The notes under the pieces: generated by a model
The model's input: the letters and a program-made list of their open reading frames with translations, nothing else
Told to the model about the DNA's origin: nothing
Database searches by the model: none
Position numbers and translations under genes: made by a program
In this document: piece by piece, positions 13,301 to 20,699 of the stretch
Layout: every line of letters starts with the position of its first letter
How positions within the stretch are numbered: the first letter of the stretch is position 1
Assembly (NCBI GenBank): GCA_039707465.1
Contig: CM077647.1
Location: forward strand, 44,949,110-45,013,109
Direction: 5' to 3'
DNA: 64,000 nucleotides
Source of the DNA: Rhabdophis nuchalis
Taxonomy: Eukaryota > Chordata > Lepidosauria > Squamata > Natricidae

Positions 13301-14949
13301 GGGAGCGGGTCACCCCAAACAGGGCGGCAGGGCGGTTATCTGCGGATGCAATAAGAGTGGCACAATACTCACGTTTGGCCACTCTTATCGCCACTAAGTA
13401 AGTCCTAATATGGTCTCTCACTAGTGTTCGGTCGGCTTCGGAGTGAGAAGATCTCCATCTGCTCTCTAGGCGTCTCTTGTGGCGCTTCATCTCCCTAAGC
13501 CCCTTGGTAAACCAAGGAGCCCAGGTGGTTCGTCGCTGCAAGAGAGGCCGCAAGGGCGCGACTCAGTCCAAGGCCCCCGTGGCCGCACTTAACCATGCGG
13601 CCACTAGGTCCTCAGTCGAGTTGCGGGGCAAGTCCACAGGAATTGGCCCAAGCTCCCTCTGGAACCTTATCGGGTCCATCAGGAGCCTGGGGCGGAACCA
13701 TATAGGAATGTCCAGAATTGGAAACATTTATTTTGTGAGATATCTTATTAAATTAAACATTTTCATTGATTGCAATTCTTCATAAATCAAATGGTCTGAC
13801 TTCAATAATTTCATCAAATTTCTAATTTCTGTAAATTATAGTTTGGCCAGAATATATTCTGTACTGCCCTTCATTCACAACTATTGCATATTCAGCTTTA
13901 AAGGATAAACCCTGCCAACTAATTTGGTATTCTTATCTCTTATCCTCCAGCCATATGGAAGCAAACATAATTTATATTGACTTGCACTTTAGTTTTGCAA
14001 ATCAGAAAGCATGCCAATTTTTCACAGCTTATTTTGCTATATGTCTCTTCTTACATCTATTGCTCTTCCTTGGAAATGTAGTAGATGGCAATCTCTAAAA
14101 TTTTACTCTCTCAGTGCCTCAGTTTGTGTGCTTTGTTCCAAGTGATGATTCTCTAAGAGTTATTGGGGAATTATCATATCCTGTAAAAGTTCATCAAAAA
14201 TTGTAGCAGCATTTAAAATAGCTGTGTAACTTACTATTCCAAAATGTAAGCTTGAGAGATGTTCAAAGATGATTGCTTAATTGAGGCAAAATCTTTATTT
14301 TGCAAAAGAATATATGTGAAAAGCATACAAAAGTTACAATCAGAATTTTTTCAAATAAAGAGAGAAATCAATTGACCTCTGAATTCCTCTAGGTGGCATG
14401 TTTCACTTTTGTGCTCCTTTATGATCTATTAAGATCTCTCTGTTCTCTTTCATTTCTAAGCAAATAATGCACAAAATAGTGTAAACAGATCTTTCTACAG
14501 CTTTTTTAATTAGACTTGTTTCCCTCTAGTTCATTTTCCTCCTCTGGAGTACTGTACATCTGAATCTTTGTTTCCTTCATATCTTAATATCCAGCTGAAG
14601 CCTTGTTATTTGTCTCTGTCCACAGTAGTAAAATTATTTCAGGATGTATTTTTTAAAGCAGCAATAGTATTTACAGGTGGTCTACGACATATAACCATTT
14701 GTTTAGTGAACATTTAATATTACGGCACAAAAAAAGTAACTTACAACTGTTTTTCACATTATGATTGTTGCATCATCTCCATGGTCTCATGATAGAAATT
14801 TGGGTGCATATTTATGACATGTACAGTGTCCCAGAATCATGTCATCATCATTTGTAACTTTCCCAGCCAGATTCACTTAAATTCATTTAACCACAGTGTT
14901 TGTTTTAAGAACTGTGGCAAAAAAGGTTATAAAATGGGGCGCAATTCAC

Positions 14950-14996
<47 letters not shown>

Positions 14997-17900
14997 TTAT
15001 TTGGATTTATTGGATGGGTTGAGTCTGAGTCTGTTCCTTCCCATCCAGACCTGCACGCTTCCAGACACCGGGACATCACTTCGACAGCATTGTTGGGGTG
15101 GTTTGGGGTAGAAATGTACAGCTGTGTATCATCAGCATACAGATGATACTCTACCCCAAAACCACGGATGATCTCACCCAGCGGCTTCATATATGTGTTG
15201 AACAGGAGCGGTGAGAGGACCAACCCCTGAGGCACCCCACATGTGAGGAGTCTCGAGGTCGACCTCTGCCTTCCTGCCAACACAAATTGCGATCGGCCGG
15301 AGAGGTAGGAGGAGAACCACCGTAAAACGGTGCCCCTCACGCCCAACCCCTCCAGTCGATGCAATAGGATACCATGGTCGATGGTATTGAAAGCCACCGA
15401 GAGGTCTAATTGGACCAGAATGGAGGAACAACCCCCATCTCTAGCCCTCCAGAGATCATCCACCAAGGCGACCAATGGCGTCTCAGTGCTGTGCCCGGGC
15501 CGGAAGCCGGACTGGCGCGGGTCCAGATAATCAATTTCCTCCAGGTGACGGGGAAACTGTTGTGCCACCACACTCTCTACAACCTTCACCAAAAAGTGAA
15601 GGTTGGAGACCGGACGATAATTTACTAACAATCCTGGGTCCAGGGAAGGCTTCTTGAGGAGAGGTCTCAGCACCGCCTCTTTCAGGACGGTAGACAAGAA
15701 TCCCTCACTCAAAGAAACGTTCACTACTTCCTGGAGCCAGCCTCGTGTAACCTCCCAGTATGCCAGTACAAGCCAGGAGCGACACTGGTCCAATAAACAT
15801 GTGGTGGCTCTCAGTCGCCCACGTAACCTGTCCATATCTTCGGAAGTAACAGAGTCAAACTCCTCCCAAAAAGGTATCTCAAGACCTGCCTTCGACAATC
15901 CCTCCAGACCACTTTCGGTGGAGACCAACTCGCTCCGAATCTGAGTGATTTTATCCTGCAGATACTCTCCAAATTCCCCTGCTCTGCCCTGCAGAGGGGC
16001 TTCCTGCTGCCTCTGATGAAGGAGGGAGCGGGTAACCCCAAACAGGGCGGCATGGCGGTTCTCTGCAGATGCGATAAGAGTGGCATAATGATGGCGCTTG
16101 GCCACTCTCATCGCCTCAAATGGGATCTTACCTGTGTTCGGTCGGAGTCAGACCGTGTGGATCTCCATCTCCTCTCTAGGCGTCTCTTGCGGCGTTTCAT
16201 CACCCTTAGCTCCTCGGTGAACCAAGGAGCCTGGGTGGCTCTCCGCCGCAAGAGAGGCTGCAAGGGCGCGACCCGATCCAAGGCCCCCATGGCCGCGATA
16301 CTCCATGCAGCCACTAGGTCCTCCATCGGGGCGCGGGTCAGGGTCACAGGTAATGGCCCAAGCTCCGTCTGGAAACTCTCAGGGTCCATCAGGCGCCTGG
16401 GGCGGAACCACCTAGGAATTTCTGGTTCCACCTCCCCGCGGTGGGGTGTAGCGGTTAGAAAGTCGAGCCGGAGAAGTGAGTGATCCGACCATGACAACTG
16501 TCTTGCTTAGCAATGGAAATTTTGAGTTCAATTTTCATAGTTAGCAGAGGATTACTTGTATAGTTCAACCCTTTACCCAGAAATATTTACTAATGGTTAT
16601 TTTTCTGAATTTGAATTTCAGCTGATGTCCTAAGTGAAGAAGCCATTTTGAAATGGTACAAAGAGGCACATCTTTCTAAAGGCAAAAGTGTGTTTCTTGA
16701 TCAAATGAAGAAGTTTGTGGAATGGCTGCAAAATGCTGAAGAAGGTAATTTTTAAATTAAAAAAAATTAAAAATTTGAATTTCATGAACTGTTCTTTGCT
16801 TATCTGGAGCTCTGAGATTCTTTGGTCTACAGAACAAAATCTTTTGGATTATCCATTGCCCAAACTGAATAAGCTTAAATAGGTTATGCATTGACTAGTC
16901 AGCTTACACATTGGCTAGTCCCTGGGTGAGACTTGAATCAAGGGAAGAATATGATATTTTTGGTCTAATCTCAGGCCCAAAATGTTTAAATAACTGCTGT
17001 GACTTTATGTAATACATTTGCAAATATTTAGTTGGTCTTTAATTTAGATGAGGTGTTTGACATTGTTGTTATAGATGAGCTGTGTGCTATTCTTCCTTCA
17101 AATGATCAGCACATAGATTACTTATCTCCTCTGTTGGTGAATTTAGTTCTTTCTATGAATTCTAAAGGAGGTATTTTACTCTCTTTTCTTTCTTCCCATT
17201 CTAATATTGCCTTGCCTTGCCTTGCATTGTCTGAATAGTTACTTTCCACTTTCCTCACTTCCATACTTTATTTTTCCTTTTCTGGTTTCTGGAGGCAGGG
17301 AGAGGAAAGTGTGTGAACCTGTATGTGACCATTGTGAATGTGAAAATGACAGCTGCTCTCTGAGGTTCACAGAACCAATGTCTTATTTTATAGATGTTTA
17401 ATATTGTTTGTCTTTCTTTGTCTCTAAATATCTTGCTCTCTTTCTTGTATATTCACCCATAAATACACACTATCCATGCTCTTTATTGGAATTTGTAACA
17501 TATATATTAGAATTCTGAAATTTTTTCACATTGACGCATACCATGCAACAATATCTTTTTATAGGTTCATACTTGCTTTTCCAAAGATGTTCCTATCTAT
17601 CTTCATATAATGTACAGCCATGTCATTTTACTGTCACCACTGGCAATTGTAACTATTACATTTCATGATAAAATTATAAAACATTTCAACAGGAAAAATT
17701 GGGAAGAAGGGAGTACAACAGCTACATCTCATGATACACGAAGTGTAGCAGTTGTACTCTCCTTCCCAATTTTTCCTATTATAGTTTGAAGGCTCCCATC
17801 TTAAGAAGGCCCCTATAATGAGGTTTAATTTTAATCTTTGTTAATGATTAATTTATAGTCCAGAGTTCATCAGTATATTTGCAGGTCTATTTTGCCCTGC

Positions 17901-18224
17901 CAGATGCACCACCACATATATTGGATGTTAAATTCAACATCCTTATTAGCACAAGTTACTGAGGAACATGTGAAATATTCAGAGCGAAGAAGCTTATTCT
18001 TGACAATAGAGGACATTTATACCACTGATTGAAATAAATGCTTCTCACTTTCAACTTACTCCTTTTGGCTTGTGGATAATTTATTTATGGAATTGTATAT
18101 ATGTGTGTGTGCGTGTGTGTATGTGTGTGCGTGTGTAGTATTTTTAAAGCTATAATAAACTTATTATTTTTCTCTTTGTTTTATAGAATCTGAATCAGAA
18201 GGGGATGAAAATCAAGATGGTTAA
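2045..18224 (+). CDS. BZW2: BZW2, basic leucine zipper and W2 domain protein 2 (eIF5-mimic protein 1), 3' six exons
   Basis: Six exons (2045-2154, 2819-2989, 5810-5956, 7215-7353, 16622-16744, 18187-18224) join without a frameshift and encode about 209 residues. From memory of vertebrate BZW2 they match the region from [14 protein letters not shown] to the acidic C-terminus almost residue for residue. Family knowledge: BZW1/BZW2 resemble eIF5, bind eIF2 and eIF3 through a C-terminal W2 (HEAT-like) domain, and modulate start-codon selection and eIF2 recycling in the cytoplasm. Here the W2 domain is spread over the last four exons and ends in an AA-box-like acidic tail ([14 protein letters not shown]). 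All introns have GT-AG ends. The exons for the first half of the protein are upstream. The introns, especially the 9.3-kb one after 7353, are filled with LINEs. BZW1 is less likely because the exon sequence and the neighbour TSPAN13 fit BZW2. Confidence 0.96.
2155..3762. other. BZW2 intronic sequence, no recognised element
   Basis: Apart from the exon at 2819-2989 I see only AT-rich unique sequence here: no repeat family, no long open frame and no hairpin that stood out. Confidence 0.5.
2819..2989 (+). CDS. BZW2: BZW2 coding exon ([17 protein letters not shown]...)
   Basis: 57 codons in phase 0, from [10 protein letters not shown] to QECPIKE. The acceptor is TTCTAG at 2813-2818. The donor is GTGGAA at 2990, a weak match to GTAAGT. 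Reading on past the donor gives only 24 intronic codons before a stop, so intron retention would truncate the protein before the W2 domain. Confidence 0.95.
3912..3970 (-). ncRNA. Hammerhead ribozyme, subfamily A copy
   Basis: Read on the minus strand: outer stem I AGGG, internal loop UAU, inner stem I GGCUAG, core CUGAUGA, stem II GAGCU-AAAA-AGCUC, core GAAA, stem III, cleavage triplet ending UA, then CUAGUC-U-CCCU closing stem I. One G.A mismatch lies in stem III (GAGAUCUA instead of UAGAUCUA). Cleavage is predicted between 3923 and 3922. It lies directly downstream, in transcript sense, of the tRNA-like module. Confidence 0.8.
3966..4036 (-). promoter_or_regulatory. tRNA-like polymerase III promoter module
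   Basis: On the minus strand the segment reads GGCTGGTTTAATGGCTAACG (A-box-like TGGTTTAATGG) and then, about 30 bases on, GGTTCGAATCC at 3986-3976, a perfect consensus B box. It is a tRNA-derived head as in SINEs, not an intact tRNA gene: I could not draw a full cloverleaf. Confidence 0.65.
4271..4329 (+). ncRNA. Hammerhead ribozyme, subfamily A, best copy
   Basis: Segments in order: AGGG, UAU, GGCUAG (4278-4283), CUGAUGA (4284-4290), stem II GAGCU/AGCUU with AAAA loop (4291-4304), GAAA (4305-4308), stem III UAG-AU-CUA, U16.1 and H17=A at 4317-4318, then CUAGUC (4319-4324), U and CCCU (4326-4329). Every invariant core position of a type I hammerhead is present, and both parts of stem I pair around an asymmetric internal loop as in natural hammerheads. 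Cleavage is predicted after 4318. Confidence 0.88.
4399..5604 (-). mobile_element. ORF1-only L1-derived retroposon (HAL1-like)
   Basis: The insertion is bounded by a perfect 9-bp target duplication GTGTGTGAC (4390-4398 and 5605-5613). Read on the minus strand it holds an L1 ORF1p-like frame, a non-coding 3' region of about 250 bases, AATAAAAACTTGTATTC and a short oligo(A). No reverse transcriptase lies between ORF1 and the tail, so it is either an ORF1-only non-autonomous family like mammalian HAL1 or one internally deleted L1. A related 3' end sits at 45903-45989. Confidence 0.72.
4650..5604 (-). pseudogene. L1 ORF1p-like RNA-binding protein, one frameshift
   Basis: The first frame runs from the 5' end of the element down to about 5105: a polar N-terminus, a Met at about 5506 (MLQKGATGG), a coiled coil of about 100 residues rich in Glu/Lys/Leu ([20 protein letters not shown] onward) and the start of an RRM-like domain ([20 protein letters not shown]). 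A run of seven C at 5099-5105 marks a frameshift. The other frame continues [20 protein letters not shown], then the C-terminal domain to the stop near 4650. The order coiled coil, RRM, C-terminal domain is that of L1 ORF1p, a trimeric nucleic-acid chaperone. Confidence 0.75.
5810..5956 (+). CDS. BZW2: BZW2 coding exon ([16 protein letters not shown]...)
   Basis: 49 codons, phase 0 at both ends; acceptor CCAG at 5806-5809, donor GTGTGC at 5957. The first codon is ATG (Met) where I remember Val in mammals; it is the first codon after the junction and is not a start site. It covers the start of the W2 domain, including [19 protein letters not shown]. Confidence 0.95.
6052..6385 (+). mobile_element. 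Sauria-type tRNA SINE
   Basis: The tRNA-like head GTGGCCTAGCAGTTAAGATG is followed by the diagnostic body: GGGGTGAGCTCCTGTTC, AGTTTGAAAGCATGCAAAT, GGGAATGTAACAGCATTC, CATGCCAATCACATGATC and a 3' end AAGCCTTTACCTTTTTATTTATT. This is the structure I know for Sauria SINEs of squamates, whose 3' end derives from BovB/RTE. It is diverged, so fairly old. Confidence 0.85.
6726..7103 (-). mobile_element. Tc1/mariner-type MITE, squamate family, copy 1
   Basis: The right end GAGGATTACCTG followed by TA matches the reverse complement of the left end CAGGTAGTCCTC expected for this family. The body holds the family landmarks GTCACATGATCATGGGGC and TTAAGTGAATC. Terminal inverted repeats starting CAGG next to TA suggest a Tc1/mariner-mobilised non-autonomous element. 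Five more copies occur in the window. Confidence 0.6.
7215..7353 (+). CDS. BZW2: BZW2 coding exon ([14 protein letters not shown]...)
   Basis: Acceptor TTAG at 7211-7214, donor GTACTT at 7354. Encodes [20 protein letters not shown] and continues through [21 protein letters not shown], ending in phase 1. This is the middle of the W2 HEAT-like repeats. Confidence 0.95.
7354..9039. other. BZW2 intron, mostly unique sequence
   Basis: Contains a degenerate (CATA)n/(TATG)n tract at 7650-7715 and otherwise AT-rich sequence without a recognisable gene or repeat family. Confidence 0.45.
9040..9793 (-). mobile_element. L2-like LINE 3' end, copy 1
   Basis: On the minus strand the frames encode the C-terminal part of the L2-like protein seen intact elsewhere in the window (segments equivalent to [26 protein letters not shown] and [15 protein letters not shown]), broken by frameshifts. 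They are followed by the characteristic 3' UTR end GGGCGGCATATAAGTCC. 5'-truncated and old. Confidence 0.8.
9794..11393. other. BZW2 intron with one LINE-tail-like motif
   Basis: Around 10060-10140 the sequence CAATCACACTTGGCCAATAAAGGATATTC resembles a retroposon 3' end with a poly(A)-type motif. The rest, including AT-rich blocks at 10600-11380, shows nothing I recognise. Confidence 0.35.
11394..13712 (-). mobile_element. L2-like LINE, copy 2, long open frame
   Basis: 5'-truncated copy on the minus strand, beginning in the region between endonuclease and reverse transcriptase (near 13712) and ending in the family 3' UTR at 11394 (AT-rich tail, ATATTTATACCCCGCCC). It lies in the 9.3-kb BZW2 intron, antisense to the gene. 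Only one stop (TGA near 13560) interrupts the reading over about 2.1 kb, which points to a recent insertion. Confidence 0.85.
11574..13553 (-). CDS. L2-like LINE reverse transcriptase, 659-residue open frame
   Basis: The frame holds the reverse transcriptase palm from about residue 190 on: [38 protein letters not shown] and the catalytic YADDTQLYI box, then the thumb/connection and C-terminal region with [10 protein letters not shown] and LWNDLPPE. The endonuclease is missing and upstream in-frame sequence runs on to about 13712 after a single TGA. The domain is intact but cannot act alone without its endonuclease. Clade by motif style is L2; CR1-like alternatives are less likely. Confidence 0.82.
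   Translation of the reverse strand: MRPLLQRRTTWAPWFTKGLREMKRHKRRLESRWRSSHSEADRTLVRDHIRTYLVAIRVAKREYCATLIASADNRPAALFGVTRSLLQQRAREAPLQGRAEEFGIYLQEKITRIRSELPSIDSGPVERAEAALVTPSWEEFDFVTTEDMDKLSKRLRATTCLLDPCPSWLVLASWETTRGWLQGIVNASLSEGSLPAVLKEAVVRPLLKKPSLDPALLENYRPVSNLHFLVKVVESVVAQQFPRHLEEVDYLDPRQSGFRPGHSTETALVALVDDLWRARDRGYSSILVLLDLSAAFDTIDHGILLRRLGELGLGGTVLRWFSSYLSGRSQCVLAEGQRSASRPLICGVPQGSVLSPLLFNTYMKPLGEIIRGFGVGYHLYADDTQLYISTPDHPNDAVEVMSRCLEAVRIWMGSNKLKLNPSKTEWLWLPAPRFSQIISTLAIGCETPAPMERARNLGVLLDSRLSMEDHVAAVATGAFHQVRLMRQLRPLLDRGALRTVTQALVTSRLDYCNALYMGLPLRCTRKLQLVQNAAARVIMGAPRHSHITPILRELQWLPVVFRVRFKVLTTIFKALHGSGPMRDLLLPHTSLRPIRSHREGLLRVPSAGQCRLATPRGRAFSVAGPALWNDLPPELRTISDLRLFRKCLKTHLFHLAGLA
13713..14673. 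other. BZW2 intron, unique AT-rich sequence
   Basis: No gene, repeat family or structured element recognised. Confidence 0.45.
14951..15000. repeat. (TTTA)n microsatellite at the L2 3' junction
   Basis: About twelve TTTA units lie exactly at the 3' end of the truncated L2, where a template tail would be, and next to MITE sequence on the other side. Confidence 0.9.
14953..16495 (-). mobile_element. L2-like LINE, truncated at both ends
   Basis: Minus-strand reading starts in the last part of the endonuclease ([12 protein letters not shown], 16497) and runs through the spacer, with a frameshift near 16110, into the reverse transcriptase ([19 protein letters not shown]). It then ends abruptly after the RT core, at SRCLEAC, in (TAAA)n (14951-15000 as TTTA). 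The 3' UTR and the C-terminal 250 residues are missing. LINE copies are usually 5'-truncated only. Confidence 0.82.
16622..16744 (+). CDS. BZW2: BZW2 coding exon ([17 protein letters not shown]...)
   Basis: Acceptor TTTCAG at 16616-16621, donor GTAATT at 16745. Encodes [20 protein letters not shown] through [10 protein letters not shown] and ends in phase 1. The LKWY and FVEWLQ signatures are typical of the W2 domain end shared with eIF5 and eIF2B epsilon. Confidence 0.96.
16745..18186. other. Last BZW2 intron; hairpin inside, otherwise unique
   Basis: Holds the inverted repeat at 17691-17776 and a (TG)n-like tract at 18097-18140. No other element recognised. Confidence 0.5.
17691..17776. 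repeat. Long intronic hairpin with about 34-bp arms
   Basis: The left arm 17691-17726 starts AGGAAAAATTGGGAAG and ends CAGCTACA. The right arm 17743-17776 is its reverse complement except for a two-base insertion in the left arm and two or three substitutions. The loop is about 16 bases (TCTCATGATACACGAA). In a BZW2 transcript this folds into a miRNA-precursor-sized stem, but it could equally be a small MITE. Confidence 0.75.
18187..18224 (+). CDS. BZW2: BZW2 terminal coding exon ([12 protein letters not shown], stop)
   Basis: Acceptor TTATAG at 18181-18186. It completes the Glu codon split by the intron and encodes the acidic tail with stop TAA at 18222-18224. The tail ends GDENQDG, a few residues longer than the mammalian ending I remember. 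Confidence 0.93.
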
Positions 18225-18380
18225 ACAAAGCACAAACCAGACAAAATTACAGCTGGCTGCTCTTTCATAATTTTGTACTATCTAAGCAAAATTGTTCCTT
18301 CAGTGTCATATTGAAACTTTAGTCTAGATTTTTTCTTTTTTAGTTTGTTTAGAAAAATAAAATAAATAAATAAAAAGCAT
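18225..18380 (+). promoter_or_regulatory. BZW2: BZW2 3' UTR with poly(A) signal
   Basis: The UTR follows the stop at 18224. AATAAA hexamers start at 18356 and repeat in an AATAAATAAATAAA run to about 18374. This gives a very short 3' UTR of about 150 bases. Longer isoforms cannot be excluded from sequence alone. Confidence 0.6.
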
Positions 18381-18388
18381 TATTGTTG

Positions 18389-18634
18389 CTATACATGAGC
18401 CTCTTTTGGCAAGCTGTATGCCATGAAGACAATGACATTCAGCAAGGAGACAATTAGGGAAATTGTGATTAAAAGCTTAAGAACTTTTTCTTCACTTATT
18501 TTCAGGTACTTCATTTTCTGCCCATAAGGGTTTTTTTTATTTATTTCTATACTTAGCTCAGTATTTGTTTGTGTATGTGACTCAACATCGCTAAGGTTTT
18601 GTTTTTTTAAATTAAATGGATTTTGTATATTCAT
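18389..18634 (-). CDS. Unrecognised 81-residue ORF with a predicted membrane helix
   Basis: Antisense, starting MNIQNPFNLKKQNLSD, polar for about 50 residues, then a hydrophobic stretch of about 22 residues (LLITISLIVSLLNVIVFMAY) and a short tail SLPKEAHV. Just upstream on the same strand (18925-18770) another frame reads a hydrophobic LLALLWFIAVFVWNISL followed by a polar stretch with N-glycosylation-type sites (NIS, NNS), ending in a stop. I recognise neither. They might be exons of an unknown membrane protein, a decayed gene, or chance. Confidence 0.2.
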   Translation of the reverse strand: MNIQNPFNLKKQNLSDVESHTQTNTELSIEINKKNPYGQKMKYLKISEEKVLKLLITISLIVSLLNVIVFMAYSLPKEAHV

Positions 18635-19147
18635 GTTTCCAGACTTTTTGTTTAGAAGTGGTTAGTATGGAAATAAAACCACTGCTGAACTTTTACAGCA
18701 GAATTATTAAAAGAACATTACCTTATCCATATGGCAAGCTGCTTCTTAGTATAACCCATTCTGTACACTACCAATGTGAATTGTTTCCAGATTTGAAGTT
18801 GATGCTGCCAGGAATATTTGATGCTGGGGCAGAAACCTCCTGGGTTAATGAGATATTCCACACAAAAACTGCAATAAACCAAAGTAGAGCCAGCAAGTAT
18901 AGGTGTGTATAGGTAACACCTATCCAGCCATAAGATATTTACATTAAACTGGATCCTGTTTTCTTTTCTTTTTTTTAAACAGTTATGTGACTGTTCTTAC
19001 ACAAGAGAAACAGTGATAAATCACAAAAAAAGGTTTTAAGACCTGTTTAATTGACTGAGTGGTTATATTAACCAATTAAAATAATTTTCAATCAATTGAA
19101 GAGGTCCTGTGCTTAATAACTGGGTAAATTTTTAAAATATCTAGAAT

Positions 19148-19492
19148 GCAAATTATCAACTTACAATCATTTGTTTAGTGACTGTTCAAAGTTACAGTGG
19201 TAGTGAAAGAAGTTACTTATGACAATTTTCATATAACCATTGCAGCAGCCCCATAGTCACATGATCAAAATTCAGACACTGGGCAACTGGCGTGTATTTA
19301 TGACAATTGCAGTGTCCTGCGGTTATGTGACCATCTTTTGGGACCTTCTGCAAGCAAAGTTAATGGGGAAGCCAGATTCTCTTAACAACCACGTTAGCAG
19401 TTTGACAACTGCAGCGATTTGTTTAATAGCTATGGCAAGAAGGTTTAACTGTCTTGGCTAGCAATGGACATTTTGCACTCAAGATTTGTGTT
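19148..19492 (+). mobile_element. Tc1/mariner-type MITE copy 3
   Basis: Family landmarks in order: ACTTACAATCATTTGTTTAG, GTCACATGATCAAAATTC, GGGGAAGCCAGATTC, TTGACAACTGCAGCG, and an end near CACTCAAGATTTGTG. Terminal bases are diverged. Confidence 0.6.
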
Positions 19493-19817
19493 AGAAATAT
19501 GATGTTTACCTTTTGGAATTTATAACTAGATAGTGAACTAAATTTTATACCTCAAAAGCAAGAAAGAGAGAGATCAGTTTTATATTTGCTCCTGAACTAT
19601 GAAGCCTAAATTAGCAAGGTAATTGCAAATATGTATGATAAATGGTTTTTTTAAAATAACCACCTGATATATATATATAGAAAAATCCTCAAGGACATTG
19701 ATAAAATTGCTTGAAAGCCCTGCTGATGAAAAAATCTATTCTAGGACAGAACAAATATGTATCAATAATCCATTGGTGTGAAGTAAATGGAGATCTATCC
19801 TTCATATTTATATTAAA

Positions 19818-20699
19818 CTAGCTGTACCCGGCCACGTGTTGTTGTGGCCCAGTCTGGTTAAATGGCCAACCAATCTGTATGTAGATGTACACCTGCACAT
19901 ATACACACAAACACGTACACACAACCACTGTATAACCCCCACTGTACCTACCTACTGTATTTTTCAGTCTCTCTCTCTATCCCTCTACCTGCCTACCTAC
20001 CTATTGTATTTCTCCCTCTCTCTATCCCTCTACCTACCTACCTACTGTATTTTTACCTACCTACTGTATTTTTCCCTCCCTCTCTCTATCCCTCTACCTA
20101 CCTACCTACTGTTTTTCTCCCCCTCTATCCATCCACCTACCTACTGTATTTTCCCTCTCTCTCTTCATCCCTCTACCTACCTACTGTATTTCCCCCCCTC
20201 TCTCTTTATCCCTTTCCCTACCTACCTATTGTATTTTTCCCTATCCACCTACCTACCTACCTACTGAATTTCTCCCTCCCTCTCTCTCTATCCCTCTACC
20301 TAACTACCTACCATGCAGCCTCCTGGGACCAAAAGTGGGCCACATGGGAGTGTGCCATCCTCTGTGCCTTGTTTGGGGCCTAGTGGGCCTCCATGCAGTG
20401 TGGGAACATTGGAGGCTTATTTGGTTGCTGAGGAAACGACCGTTGGAAATGTGAGGGGTGTGTGCGTGACGCATCATAAGCAGCCGGATGGGAGGAGCTA
20501 CAGGAAGGTGAAAACCTGAGAAGTGCGTACCTTTTATGTTTGTGCTGCTTGCACATGACACGTGCCAGCCACATAAAATGTACGTATGATTGCATCGGAT
20601 GTCCTTGGGAACATTGTGTGAAAATTTGGTGCTGATCTGTACAGTACTTTCTGAGATTAGCAGCTTTGCACAAACTATTTTACATTTTTATTTATATAG
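19818..20699 (+). mobile_element. Unclassified element with internal minisatellites, tandem unit 1
   Basis: Head: TAGCTGTACCCGGCCACGTG (19819). Then a pyrimidine-rich minisatellite (19940-20310; units of about 39 bases around CTACCTACCTACTGTATTT), one copy of the 80-bp unit (20312-20400), and a conserved tail from GAGGCTTATTTGGTTGCTGA to TTTTATTTATATAGA (20698). The next unit starts immediately. I do not recognise a protein. The head and the TATATAGA tail resemble repeats in other animals that I cannot classify with certainty. Confidence 0.6.

Larger units (their letters stand above)
14674..16558 (+). mobile_element. Tc1/mariner-type MITE copy 2, split by an L2
   Basis: The left half (14674-14952) begins CAGGTGGTCTACGACATA after a TA dinucleotide. 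The right half (about 16496-16558) ends AGAGGATTACTTG before TA. The L2 between them interrupts the family sequence without visible loss of MITE bases. The TA-flanked ends make this the best evidence in the window for the TIR and target site of the family. Confidence 0.7.

Noticed and set aside
19660..19740. CTGATGA near 19722 as another hammerhead core
   Set aside because: No GAAA with a pairing stem II follows at the required distance and no stem I partner is found.
19836..20383. Tyr/Leu/Ser/Pro-rich open frames (for example 143-173 residues)
   Set aside because: They are direct translations of the CTACCTACCTACTGTATTT minisatellite. No start context or conservation argues for a gene.
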